Assembly: GCA_900318795.1 (NCBI GenBank)
Contig: ONLU01000023.1
Span: 1 to 38,000, forward strand
Direction of reading: 5' to 3'
Source: an uncultured Prevotellaceae bacterium
GTDB taxonomy: Bacteria > Bacteroidota > Bacteroidia > Bacteroidales > Bacteroidaceae
DNA length: 38,000 bases
Positions 17,656 to 25,928 of the stretch are shown here, piece by piece. The position numbers and the translations under genes are program-made. The stretch's first letter is position 1, and the number at the start of each line of letters is the position of its first letter. The notes under the pieces are model-generated. The model ran no database searches. It was not told the DNA's origin and saw nothing but the letters and a program-made list of their open reading frames with translations.

Positions 17656-17673
17656 TTTTACTTTCTTTTACTT
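17654..17673 (-). repeat. 10-base tandem duplication over a stop codon
   Basis: TCTTTTACTT occurs twice without a gap (17654-17663 and 17664-17673, + strand). The second copy contains the stop codon of the DUF4923 gene (17668-17670). This is a further case of tandem duplication at a gene's 3' end, here with period 10. Confidence 0.85.
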
Positions 17674-18282
17674 CTTCATGTCGAAACCGAGACGGATACC
17701 GTCGTAGTTCTTCGACAGTTCACCGACTTTCTGTACGGTATCATTGCCGCTGAGCGCTGCCATCAACTGAAGCACGTTGAGTAGTTTCTTGGACTCAAAG
17801 AGCAAGGCTATACCCTTGTATTCGCGCTTGGCATAGCAGTTGATGGTGAGCAACAGGGTCTTCATCGACACCTTGGCTGTTGCCTCGTCCAGGGTCCATG
17901 TGCCACTGAAGGCCTTGCCTGCGATACTGGCCTGGAACGTCTTGTCATCGTTGAAGGTCACATAGGTGTTCTGGGCCGTGAGACCGGCCTTCTGGAAGTA
18001 GGGAGCCAGCTCTTGTTCTGCCTTGGTGGCTGCTACCTCACCACCAGCCTTGGCCAGCAGGTTTTCTGAAGTGAAGGCACATCCGGGACCTTCATACTTC
18101 CATGTTCCCACGAGTCCCTTCTCTGTGACTTTGTCCAGTCCGATGACACTGGTAAAGACATTGGCCAGCGTACCTCCGCTGCCCACGGTCTGAAGGAACG
18201 TTCCTGCTCCACAGGAGCTGATGGTGATACCTGCTGTCAGCAGCAGGGCAATGACGGTAATGGTTGTTGCGATTTTTCTCAT
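17668..18282 (-). CDS. DUF4923-type lipoprotein
   Basis: The 204-residue protein has a signal peptide with lipobox ending at Cys24 (ITISS-CG), so it is a predicted membrane lipoprotein. The body has the GLVGTWKYEGPGCAFTSENLLAKAGG opening, a long helix-prone middle and the YVTFNDDKTFQASIAGKAFSGTW barrel-like strands seen in the Bacteroidales DUF4923 family. Function is unknown; the beta part resembles a small lipocalin-like domain. It starts five bases after clpC stops, so the two are probably co-transcribed. That raises the possibility of an envelope-stress role, without direct evidence. Confidence 0.85.
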   Translation of the reverse strand: MRKIATTITVIALLLTAGITISSCGAGTFLQTVGSGGTLANVFTSVIGLDKVTEKGLVGTWKYEGPGCAFTSENLLAKAGGEVAATKAEQELAPYFQKAGLTAQNTYVTFNDDKTFQASIAGKAFSGTWTLDEATAKVSMKTLLLTINCYAKREYKGIALLFESKKLLNVLQLMAALSGNDTVQKVGELSKNYDGIRLGFDMKK

Positions 18283-18287
18283 AATTT

Positions 18288-20810
18288 CTATGTGTTGAAA
18301 GTCAATTCGTCTTGTTGTTCTTCTTTGGTGATGTGTATGGTGGTTCCAGGCTTGATGTCACCATTGACGATAAGCTCGGAAATACCGTCCTCTATGTAGT
18401 TTTGGATGGCTCGCTTCAGGGGACGGGCACCAAATTGTACGTCGTAGCCTTTCTCGGCAACAAACTGGCGGGCTTCTTCACTGAGGTCGACAGAGTAGCC
18501 GAGTGCTTCTATGCGTTTGTAAAGTCCTTTCAATTCGATATCTATAATCTGCTTGATGGCTTCCAGGTCCAGCTGGTCGAAGGTGATAATCTCGTCCAGT
18601 CGGTTCAGGAACTCAGGAGAGAACTGTTTCGATAGGGCCTTCTGCACAATCTGACGGGCATGCTCCTTGTCCTGCTCGTTCAGCATCAGGGCTGATGAAG
18701 TGCCACTGTTGAAACCTACACCACGGCCAAAGTCCTTCAACTGACGTGTGCCGGCATTGGAGGTCATGATGATAACGGTATTGCGGAAGTCCACAAAACG
18801 CCCGTTGCCATCGGTCAGCCGTCCTTCGTCCAACACCTGCAGCAATAGATTGAAGACATTGCCGTGGGCCTTTTCTATCTCGTCCAGCAGCACAATGGAG
18901 TAGGGGTGACGACGCACGCGTTCCGTCAGCTGTCCTCCTTCTTCGTAGCCTACATAGCCCGGAGGGGCACCAATCAGACGGGAGACATTGAACGATTCGG
19001 TATATTCGGACATGTCGATACGAATCAAGGCATCTGCTGATCCGAACATGAATTCTGCCAGCTTCTTGGCCAGGTAGGTTTTACCCACTCCGGTAGGTCC
19101 AAGGAACATGAAGACACCTATCGGATGGTTAGGCTCCTTCAGTCCCACGCGGTTACGCTGGATGGCACGTACCATTTTTTCGATGGCTTTGTCCTGGGCA
19201 ATGACTTGGCTCTTCAGTTCCTGGGCCATGCCTTTCAGACGGATGCCTTCTTCCTGGGCCATACGCTGCACAGGCACACCGGTCATCATGCTCACTACGT
19301 CAGCCACCTGCTCAGCAGTGACCTCTTGTCGTACGTCCACCTCTCCGTCCAACCACTTTTTGTTCAGTTCCTGCAACTCACGGCTCAGCATGGTCTCACG
19401 GTCACGGTAGCTGGCTGCCAACTCAAAATTCTGGTTGCTGACGGCTTGCTGCTTCTTTTCCTTCACCTGCTGCATCTCCTTCTCCTTCTCTGTAATCTCA
19501 GGGGGAATATTGGCATTCTGCAGGTGAACCCTCGAACCGGTCTCATCCAGGGCGTCAATGGCTTTGTCCGGCATAAAACGGTCACTGACATAACGGTCTG
19601 TCAGTCTGACACACGCCTCTAAGGCCTCATCCGTATAGGTGACATGGTGATGGTATTCATAGCGTCCCTTGATGTTATGCAGTATCTGTAGGGTTTCTTC
19701 CTTGGTGGTGGGCTCCACCTGTACTTTCTGGAAACGACGCTCCAAGGCTCCGTCCTTCTCGATGGAGTTGCGATACTCGTCCAGCGTCGTGGCTCCTATA
19801 CATTGTATGGTACCCCGGGCCAGGGCAGGCTTCAGGATGTTGGCAGCATCCATGGAACCGGGGGTAGCCCCGGCACCTATCATGGTGTGTATCTCATCAA
19901 TGAAGATGATGATGTCGGGGTTCTGCTCCAACTCCTTGACGAGCATCTTCATGCGTTCCTCAAACTGTCCGCGGTACTTGGTGCCTGCCACCACACCCGT
20001 CATGTCGAGCGTGACCAGACGCTTGTTGAAGAGCATGGGAGAACAGTGGCGTGAGGCAATCATCTGCGCCAGCCCCTCGACAATGGCACTCTTGCCCACA
20101 CCGGGCTCACCAATGAGGATGGGGTTGTTCTTCTTGCGACGTCCCAGAATCTCTATGACGCGCTGTATCTCTGCCGTACGTCCCACACAGGGATCGAGCT
20201 TCGACTCGAGGGCCTGTTGGGTGAGATCAGTACCGAAATTGTCCAGTACAGGGGTCTTCGACTTGGTTTTCTGTTGGGTCGTGGTCTGGGTGGTGTTGGC
20301 AGACTGACTGCTGCTGGAGGCTGAGGCATTGCTGCTCTCTTCTTCGTAGTCTTCGTCGGGCAGACCTATGCCGTTCTTGACGCTCAGCAGCGTCAGAACG
20401 TCTTCGTAATTGATATTGTTCATTTCTAATACTTGTTTGGCACCAGTGTCTGTCTGGTCGTGCAGAATGGCTAACAGCAGGTGCTGCTCCTCCACACGGG
20501 TGGTATGCTGGATACGGGCTTCCAGTACCGCCAGTTTCAGAATGTTGCTGGCTTTCTCGTTCAGCACTAATTGCTGGGTAAAGATAGGCATGCCTATTTC
20601 ATCCTGACGTACGCGGTTTTCCAGCTCTGTCTTGATTTGCTGCAGGTCGATGCCAAGACGCTGGAACACGTTCATCACGGGACCCTCCTTCATACGCAGC
20701 AGTCCTAAGAGCAGATGCTCTGGTGCCACGCTCTGGCTGGCCAGCCGTGCGGCTTCTTCGCGTGAGTAGGCGAGAATCTCGGATACCTTGGGTGAAAACT
20801 GACTTGTCAC
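18288..20810 (-). CDS. clpC: ClpC-type AAA+ protease ATPase / chaperone
   Basis: The 840-residue protein unfolds substrates for ClpP. It has an N-terminal double Clp-N repeat (about residues 5-145), a Ser/Thr/Gln-rich linker, AAA domain 1 with Walker A GEPGVGKSA and Walker B IIIFIDEIHT, the UVR-type coiled segment (QQAVSNQNFELAASYRDRE), AAA domain 2 with GPTGVGKTY and IVLLDEIEKAH, and a ClpB-type D2 small C-terminal domain. The UVR segment between the ATPase domains marks ClpC rather than ClpB or ClpA. The start is GTG at 20810, since no in-frame ATG precedes MTSQFSPKVSEIL. No ClpP or McsA/McsB adaptor is nearby. It follows the twin-ATPase gene after a 61-base gap that holds a heptad array. 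Confidence 0.95.
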   Translation of the reverse strand: MTSQFSPKVSEILAYSREEAARLASQSVAPEHLLLGLLRMKEGPVMNVFQRLGIDLQQIKTELENRVRQDEIGMPIFTQQLVLNEKASNILKLAVLEARIQHTTRVEEQHLLLAILHDQTDTGAKQVLEMNNINYEDVLTLLSVKNGIGLPDEDYEEESSNASASSSSQSANTTQTTTQQKTKSKTPVLDNFGTDLTQQALESKLDPCVGRTAEIQRVIEILGRRKKNNPILIGEPGVGKSAIVEGLAQMIASRHCSPMLFNKRLVTLDMTGVVAGTKYRGQFEERMKMLVKELEQNPDIIIFIDEIHTMIGAGATPGSMDAANILKPALARGTIQCIGATTLDEYRNSIEKDGALERRFQKVQVEPTTKEETLQILHNIKGRYEYHHHVTYTDEALEACVRLTDRYVSDRFMPDKAIDALDETGSRVHLQNANIPPEITEKEKEMQQVKEKKQQAVSNQNFELAASYRDRETMLSRELQELNKKWLDGEVDVRQEVTAEQVADVVSMMTGVPVQRMAQEEGIRLKGMAQELKSQVIAQDKAIEKMVRAIQRNRVGLKEPNHPIGVFMFLGPTGVGKTYLAKKLAEFMFGSADALIRIDMSEYTESFNVSRLIGAPPGYVGYEEGGQLTERVRRHPYSIVLLDEIEKAHGNVFNLLLQVLDEGRLTDGNGRFVDFRNTVIIMTSNAGTRQLKDFGRGVGFNSGTSSALMLNEQDKEHARQIVQKALSKQFSPEFLNRLDEIITFDQLDLEAIKQIIDIELKGLYKRIEALGYSVDLSEEARQFVAEKGYDVQFGARPLKRAIQNYIEDGISELIVNGDIKPGTTIHITKEEQQDELTFNT

Positions 20811-20833
20811 TGATATTTCAATTATACTGTTTT

Positions 20834-20875
20834 ACTATTTACTGTTCACTGTTCACAATTTACCTACCAGACTAC
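20834..20875 (-). repeat. Seven-base-period array between the twin ATPase and clpC
   Basis: Six units in register on the + strand (ACTATTT, ACTGTTC, ACTGTTC, ACAATTT, ACCTACC, AGACTAC), each starting AC or AG. The last unit contains the stop codon of the ATPase gene (20872-20874). In gene sense the array supplies TGA and TAG stops directly behind the true stop. Confidence 0.8.
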
Positions 20876-22224
20876 AAATTCCGTGCCAAAAATTTCTGAT
20901 GGGTAATACCGGCAGGCAATTCTTCCTGATAGTGGGTCACCATGATCATCGTCTTGTTCCTGCGCTGGCAGAAGGTTTCTATCACGTCCTTCACCAACCG
21001 TCGGTTCCACAAGTCCAGACCGTGCAGGGGCTCGTCCAGGATGATCAGCTGTGGGTCTTTGACAAAGGCACGGGCCAGCAGTGCCAGACGTTGTTCACCA
21101 CTCGACAACTGCAGGAAGGGACGGTCTGCCAGCGAGGCAATGCCAAAGATGTCCATCCACCAGCGACAGCGCTCATAGTCTTGCGGAGTCGGTATGGCAT
21201 AGAGTCCGATGGAGTCCATCAGACCACTGGCCACAATACGGATGACAGGCAGGTTGCGCTTGTACGAACGGTGCATCTCCGGGGACACATAGCCAATGTG
21301 CTTCTTGATATCCCAGATGCTTTCCCCGGAACCTCGAGGACGGTCAAACAAGGTGATGTCGCAGGCATAGCTCTGTGGATTGTCGGCACAGATGAGTGAC
21401 AGCAGGGTCGACTTGCCACTGCCATTTTGTCCTGACAGGGCCCAGCGTTCACCATTCATCACCGTCCAGTCAAGGTCTTTCAGAATGGTACGCTCTCCAT
21501 AGCGGATGGTGACCTGTTTCATGTCTACCACCCGCTGGCACTGATAGTCGTTGTCATGATAGGGCAGTTCCAACAGGGCTTGTCGCTTTTCGTCGCTCAG
21601 CACATGGGCAGGGACTGTCTCTTGGTGGGCATAGTATTCCGATACGTCAGCATACTCGGTATGTGCTGCATCTTCTGGTTCCTCCATCTCAATCACCTTG
21701 CTCACAAATGCCGGTATGTCGTCGGTCTTCGAGAGTACCAGCATCACTTCCATGTCGCAGTCCTCTGCCAGCAATAGCAACAGTTCCTTCAACTGGTCAC
21801 GCGTCTCAGCATCCAGTCCGATGAAGGGATTGTCCATGATGAGCAGCTTCGGATTGGCAAACAGGGTCTTGGTCAACTGGAACTTCCGCAGTTCACCACT
21901 CGACAGGGTGATGATATATTTGTCCAGCAGACTCTCCATGTGGAACAGCTCATACAGGTGTTCCTTCAGTTGCCTTCGCTCTTCCGTGTCCTCACCTGCC
22001 AGCAGATAGGCACGTTGCAACAGTTCACCTACCGTGGGGGTCTCGTGGTCTATGTCGTGCTGGTTCCAGCGCAACTGCAGATAATACTGTCCGTCCACAT
22101 TGACCCCATACGAGTCTGTAAATGCGATATAGCGCACCTTGTCAGAAGCCATCAGCCTCCGCAACCGCTCAATATAGAGCGTCTTCCCACTTCCATTCCG
22201 TCCTACAACAGCAATAACCTTCAT
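20872..22224 (-). CDS. Twin-domain ABC ATPase of the ModF/PhrA type
   Basis: The 450-residue soluble protein has two ABC domains and no membrane segments. Domain 1 opens with VVGRNGSGKT (residues 7-15) and has LSSGELRK and a Walker B ending LLIMDNPFIGLDAE, where the catalytic Glu is Asn, so it may not hydrolyse ATP well. Domain 2 has SGQNGSGKST, LSSGEQRLALLARA and LIILDEPLHGLD, fully conserved. The layout resembles E. coli ModF, whose role is not settled. No transporter or molybdate gene is nearby, so a transport role is not supported. The open frame extends 60 codons upstream (to 22404), but that part is translated heptad repeat and overlaps ruvC, so MKVIAVVGRNGSG at 22224 is the start. Confidence 0.85.
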   Translation of the reverse strand: MKVIAVVGRNGSGKTLYIERLRRLMASDKVRYIAFTDSYGVNVDGQYYLQLRWNQHDIDHETPTVGELLQRAYLLAGEDTEERRQLKEHLYELFHMESLLDKYIITLSSGELRKFQLTKTLFANPKLLIMDNPFIGLDAETRDQLKELLLLLAEDCDMEVMLVLSKTDDIPAFVSKVIEMEEPEDAAHTEYADVSEYYAHQETVPAHVLSDEKRQALLELPYHDNDYQCQRVVDMKQVTIRYGERTILKDLDWTVMNGERWALSGQNGSGKSTLLSLICADNPQSYACDITLFDRPRGSGESIWDIKKHIGYVSPEMHRSYKRNLPVIRIVASGLMDSIGLYAIPTPQDYERCRWWMDIFGIASLADRPFLQLSSGEQRLALLARAFVKDPQLIILDEPLHGLDLWNRRLVKDVIETFCQRRNKTMIMVTHYQEELPAGITHQKFLARNL

Positions 22225-22376
22225 CTTTGAACCTTGAACTTTGTCATCGACCCTTGGGTCGCTCTGTACCTTTAGGTCAGAGAACCTTGAACTTTGAACC
22301 TTGAACTTTGAACCTTGAACCTTGAACCGCGGCTTCGCCGCATTGAACCTTGAACCTTTCACCCTTTCACCTTCCC
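22225..22376 (-). repeat. Seven-base-period array with hairpin inserts, between ruvC and the twin ATPase
   Basis: On the + strand CCTTGAA/CTTTGAA heptads run at 22225-22238 and in unbroken register at 22285-22361; in ruvC sense they read TTCAAGG and TTCAAAG. Three self-complementary blocks are embedded: a 14-base palindrome (CGACCCTTGGGTCG, 22248-22261), a 21-base stem-loop (22262-22282, CTCTG/CAGAG arms with inner ACCT/AGGT) and a GCGGC-TTC-GCCGC hairpin (22329-22341) that takes the place of two units. The array overlaps the ruvC stop (22359-22361) and ends at the ATPase start. Confidence 0.9.
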
Positions 22377-22913
22377 CGGATTCTTCACCACAAAATCTTT
22401 CCAACCCTTATAGTGTGCCTGACTCTCAGGACGGTTCATCTGCATATAGTGACAGTACGCTGCTGCCAGGGCATCAGTGGCGTCCATAAACTTCGTCAGG
22501 GCATCCTTGTCAAACTTCAGCAGTCGCTGCAGCATACCTGCCACCTGCTCCTTCGAGGCTGCTCCATTGCCGGTGATGGCCATCTTGATCTTCATCGGGG
22601 CATACTCATGTACGGGTACTCCGTGATGCACAGCAGCTGCAATGGCTGTTCCCTGTGCGCGTCCCAGCTTCAGCGTGGTCTGTACGTTCTTCTGCAGAAA
22701 AGGGGCCTCAATGGCCATCTCGTCGGGCAGGTATCCGTCAATGATACCCGTCACGCGTTCAAAGATATGCCCCAGCTTCAGGTATCCGTCCCCAAACTTG
22801 CGCAGGTCTATGACACCCATGGTCATCATCTCGACTTTTCTGTCCATCACTTTCAGCACACCATAGCCCATGATGTTCGTACCGGGGTCTATGCCTAATA
22901 TGATCTTTTCCAT
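22359..22913 (-). CDS. ruvC: Holliday junction resolvase
   Basis: The 184-residue endonuclease cuts Holliday junctions made by RuvAB during recombination repair. The RNase H-like active site is visible: Asp9 in IILGIDPGTNIMGYG, Glu in EMAIEAPFLQKNVQT, and the C-terminal acidic pair in MDATDALAAAYCHY. Length fits the family (about 170-190). Its start overlaps the end of the GHL10 gene by 19 bases. Its last codons (KVKG, stop) are written in repeat-like sequence of the downstream array. ruvA and ruvB are not in the window. Confidence 0.96.
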   Translation of the reverse strand: MEKIILGIDPGTNIMGYGVLKVMDRKVEMMTMGVIDLRKFGDGYLKLGHIFERVTGIIDGYLPDEMAIEAPFLQKNVQTTLKLGRAQGTAIAAAVHHGVPVHEYAPMKIKMAITGNGAASKEQVAGMLQRLLKFDKDALTKFMDATDALAAAYCHYMQMNRPESQAHYKGWKDFVVKNPGKVKG

Positions 22914-24361
22914 GGGCGGTTTTGGGTCATGGGGGTCAGGGGAATGGGATACTCACGAACATCTGCTGACTGTTGAGGCTCCTGCAGGGCCGCACTCTCA
23001 TTGCCGTAGCGGTCGGTTGCCGTAACGGCATAGTGCAGGGGCTGTCCCTTGATGCCCTGTCGGGGAATGGTCAGCTGTTGCCGCAGATAACGGGTGGCAA
23101 TGAGATTCTCCGGGTTGTTGGTGTCTACGGGTTTCTCACGCGAAGCGTATATATTATATAATAGGTATGGACCGTCACTGCGGTCTCTGGCACCGCTCCA
23201 GGTCAGCATGTCACCTTGTGTGGTGTGGGTGACCTGTAGCGTGGTGGGAGCGTCTGGAACCTGTTGCTGAGCCCATGTCATAGGAGGAATCAGAGCAGGG
23301 TGACGGTCGTAGTCCCTCACATAGTCATAGACGCCCTTGACATTGTCCAACAGGAATTTCGCGCGGAAATAACAGTGTCCCAGTCCTACCTGGCGGGTCA
23401 CGTTCAACTGGCGCTGTACCTCGTCCATCTGCCATTTGCCTTCGTGGGGGTGCAGCATGTAGATGCCCAGTCCTGACACAATGGTACGTCCACAGCTGTG
23501 TTCCTGCCAGTCGATGGCAAAAGGATAGAAGTTGTTTCCCTGGAAATACATCATCGGATAGAGTTGGTCCATGAGTCCCTGTTGCAGCCATCCCTGAGCG
23601 TCCTGAGCCACTGTACGGCGGGCGTTCCAACCTCTCGACGGATAGCGTTTCAAATCATCGTATTTTCCTATGGGCGAGCAACTTAACTTAACCCACGGCT
23701 TGTAAAACTTTACCTTCCGATGAATGGCTTCTACAATGCGGGTGATATATTCCGGCGACTTCCTGCCTCTCCATGTTTCGGGATAGCGGATATAGTCCAG
23801 ATGGATACCGTCGATGTCATAGCGACGGGTCATCTCTTCGCACATGCGGGCTATATAGTCAGCGGTCTGCGACGACTCAGGGTCCATGTAGCCTTCTTCT
23901 CCGATGTGCTTGATGAGCGATCCGTAGCGACGTCTCAGCTGCTGACAACCGTAGGTGTTCCACTTGCCTACGGGAATGGTGACCACCCAGGCGTGTAGCT
24001 CCATGCCCCGCTTATGACATTCGTCAATGGCAAACTGCAGCGCATCATAGCCGGGTGACTTGCCGGGTTTGCCCGACAGGCAACCGTCCCAGGGCTCGAT
24101 GTCTGAGGGATAGATGGTTGTGGCTCGTACACGGGTTTGCAAAAGTACCGTATTGACATTAACGGCTTTCAGACGGTCTAGGATATGACACAACTGCTCC
24201 TGCTGCTGACGGATGCCCATGCCGTCGTGGGCATAGCTGCGGGGCCAGTCTATGCCTCCGATGGTCGTGAGCCATACGGCTCTTACTTCATGCTTGTTCT
24301 GGCCACTGAGGGCAGCGACCAGACAGACCATGAATAAATACAATAATGTGAATCGTTTCAT
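22895..24361 (-). CDS. GHL10 glycoside-hydrolase-like protein, secreted
   Basis: The 488-residue protein has a signal peptide (MKRFTLLYLFMVCLVAALS) and a TIM-barrel domain of the glycosyl-hydrolase-like 10 family (YngK/DUF187 relatives). Visible marks are EVRAVWLTTIGGIDWP, NVNTVLLQTRVRATTIYPS, GMELHAWVVTIPVGKWN, YDIDGIHLDYIRYPETW and MDQLYPMMYFQGNNFYPF. The C-terminal 110 residues look like a fibronectin-III-type domain (PDAPTTLQVTHT...YGNESAALQ). Substrate is unknown; peptidoglycan-derived sugars have been proposed for relatives. The frame also allows a start at 24403, but that lies upstream of the promoter element and lacks signal-peptide shape. The preferred start leaves an almost leaderless message. 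Confidence 0.88.
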   Translation of the reverse strand: MKRFTLLYLFMVCLVAALSGQNKHEVRAVWLTTIGGIDWPRSYAHDGMGIRQQQEQLCHILDRLKAVNVNTVLLQTRVRATTIYPSDIEPWDGCLSGKPGKSPGYDALQFAIDECHKRGMELHAWVVTIPVGKWNTYGCQQLRRRYGSLIKHIGEEGYMDPESSQTADYIARMCEEMTRRYDIDGIHLDYIRYPETWRGRKSPEYITRIVEAIHRKVKFYKPWVKLSCSPIGKYDDLKRYPSRGWNARRTVAQDAQGWLQQGLMDQLYPMMYFQGNNFYPFAIDWQEHSCGRTIVSGLGIYMLHPHEGKWQMDEVQRQLNVTRQVGLGHCYFRAKFLLDNVKGVYDYVRDYDRHPALIPPMTWAQQQVPDAPTTLQVTHTTQGDMLTWSGARDRSDGPYLLYNIYASREKPVDTNNPENLIATRYLRQQLTIPRQGIKGQPLHYAVTATDRYGNESAALQEPQQSADVREYPIPLTPMTQNRPWKRSY

Positions 24362-24369
24362 TTCGCTTG

Positions 24370-24377
24370 CAAAGGTA
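24370..24377 (-). promoter_or_regulatory. -7 promoter element for the GHL10-ruvC operon
   Basis: The minus strand reads TACCTTTG, a perfect -7 element, only eight bases before the GHL10 ATG. I find no good -33 TTTG. If used, the transcript would start about five bases before the start codon. Confidence 0.6.
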
Positions 24378-24419
24378 CAAAAATAATTCTTAATTATCTT
24401 CATTCTTAAATTTTATTCG

Positions 24420-24427
24420 TACCTTTG
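24420..24427 (+). promoter_or_regulatory. -7 promoter element for cstA
   Basis: TACCTTTG on the + strand, with an expected leader of about 25 bases before the cstA ATG. The -33 region (near 24397) matches poorly, so an activator may be needed. Together with the minus-strand box at 24370 it makes a divergent promoter region. Confidence 0.65.
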
Positions 24428-24455
24428 CACAAGATTTTTAAAAATTGCAATTTGT

Positions 24456-25919
24456 ATGATTTCATTTAGTGTGAGCCTGGTGGCTCTTATCTTGGGCTAT
24501 CTGCTCTATGGACGCTTTGTGGAAAGGGTGTTCGGACCGGATGACCGTACGACGCCAGCCGTCGCAAAAGCGGACGGACTGGACTTTATGGTACTTCCCA
24601 ACTGGAAGGTTTTTATGATTCAGTTTCTGAACATTGCCGGTACAGGCCCTATCTTTGGTGCTATCATGGGTGCCAAGTTCGGTCCTGTGGCTTATCTTTG
24701 GATTGTGTTTGGGTGTATCTTTGCGGGTGCTACCCATGACTATCTGTGTGGTATGTTGTCCATGCGACACGATGGTGCCAGCCTGCCGGAGATGGTTGGT
24801 AAGTATCTGGGTAAGACCACTAAGAACGTGACGCTGGTCTTCACGGTCCTGCTGCTCATCATGGTGGGAACCGTGTTTGTCTATTCTCCTGCTGAAATTC
24901 TCCATTCCTTGGGGGGCGATGTCCTGATGTGGGTGATCATCATCTTTGCCTACTACATTATTGCCACCATGTTGCCTATCGACAAGATTATCGGTAAGAT
25001 ATATCCGCTTTTCGCCCTGTCCCTGCTGTTCATGGCAGGAGCCCTGATGGTTGTGCTCTATGTCAACTGGCCGCAACTGCCTGAACTCTGGTCGCATCTC
25101 TATAATATGGGTGCTGAGGCTCAGCCCGAGAAATGGACAGACGCTATCTTCCCGGCACTGTTCATCACCATTGCCTGCGGAGCCATCTCGGGATTCCATG
25201 CCACACAGAGCCCGCTCATGGCACGTTGTGTGAAGTCTGAGCGCATGGGACGTCCCATCTTCTATGGAGCCATGATTACCGAGGGCGTTGTCGCACTCAT
25301 CTGGGCTACCGTGTCTTCCTGGTTCTTCTATGGTGCTCCTACACCGGGTTACGAACTCATTGCCGGGGCTGACAAGGGCTTCTACACCTCTGCTCCTGCC
25401 GTAGTCAACCTGGTGTGCAGGGACTGGCTGGGTGTGGTCGGAGCAGTTTTGGCCATGCTGGGTGTGGTAGCGGCTCCCATCACCTCGGGTGATACGGCAT
25501 TCCGCTCAGCACGTCTCATTGTGGCAGAATGGCTCAAGTGGAACCAGCGCCCCATCGCCAAGCGCCTGTACATCTGCATTCCTCTCTTTGCCTGCTCGCT
25601 CTCTATGCTTTACTGGCAGATGGAGAATCCTGATGGCTTCAACACCATCTGGCAGTACTTCGGATGGTCCAATCAGGCTCTTACCGTGTTCGTCCTGTGG
25701 ACGCTGACCGTCTATCTGGTGCGTCACAAGAAGCCTTTTTTCATCACCCTCATCCCCGCACTCTTTATGACTACCGTCTGCTCGACATTCCTCTTCGTTT
25801 CCAAGCAGGCCTTTGGACTGCCTGGCGAGATAGGTTATCCTTGTGGAGCTGTGTGCTTCGTCATCGCTTGTGTGTGGTTCACCATGTGGTATCGCAAATA
25901 TCAACAATCCATTAAATAA
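24456..25919 (+). CDS. cstA: CstA-family transporter (carbon starvation protein), short form
   Basis: The 487-residue inner-membrane protein has about 12-13 hydrophobic segments. Conserved CstA blocks include GYLLYGRFVERVFGPDD, the cytoplasmic LPNWKVFMIQFLNIAGTGPIFGAIMGAKFGPVAYLWIVFG, GATHDYLCGMLSMRHDGASLPEMVGKYLG, and GAISGFHATQSPLMARCVKSE. E. coli CstA and BtsT are about 700 residues and import peptides or pyruvate; this short form lacks their C-terminal part, as is common in Bacteroidetes. Either substrate is possible here. It is transcribed divergently from the GHL10 gene and is followed after nine bases by the beta-barrel gene. Confidence 0.92.
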   Translation: MISFSVSLVALILGYLLYGRFVERVFGPDDRTTPAVAKADGLDFMVLPNWKVFMIQFLNIAGTGPIFGAIMGAKFGPVAYLWIVFGCIFAGATHDYLCGMLSMRHDGASLPEMVGKYLGKTTKNVTLVFTVLLLIMVGTVFVYSPAEILHSLGGDVLMWVIIIFAYYIIATMLPIDKIIGKIYPLFALSLLFMAGALMVVLYVNWPQLPELWSHLYNMGAEAQPEKWTDAIFPALFITIACGAISGFHATQSPLMARCVKSERMGRPIFYGAMITEGVVALIWATVSSWFFYGAPTPGYELIAGADKGFYTSAPAVVNLVCRDWLGVVGAVLAMLGVVAAPITSGDTAFRSARLIVAEWLKWNQRPIAKRLYICIPLFACSLSMLYWQMENPDGFNTIWQYFGWSNQALTVFVLWTLTVYLVRHKKPFFITLIPALFMTTVCSTFLFVSKQAFGLPGEIGYPCGAVCFVIACVWFTMWYRKYQQSIK

Positions 25920-25928
25920 CATTTCACT

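Noticed and set aside
22225-22404. N-terminal extension of the twin ATPase frame (60 codons, KVQGSKFKVQ-like)
   Set aside because: It is translated heptad repeat and overlaps the ruvC 3' end; the ATPase domain starts normally at MKVIAVVGRNGSG (22224).
24362-24403. Upstream ATG for the GHL10 gene
   Set aside because: It precedes the promoter box and does not form a signal peptide, while MKRFTLLYLF does.
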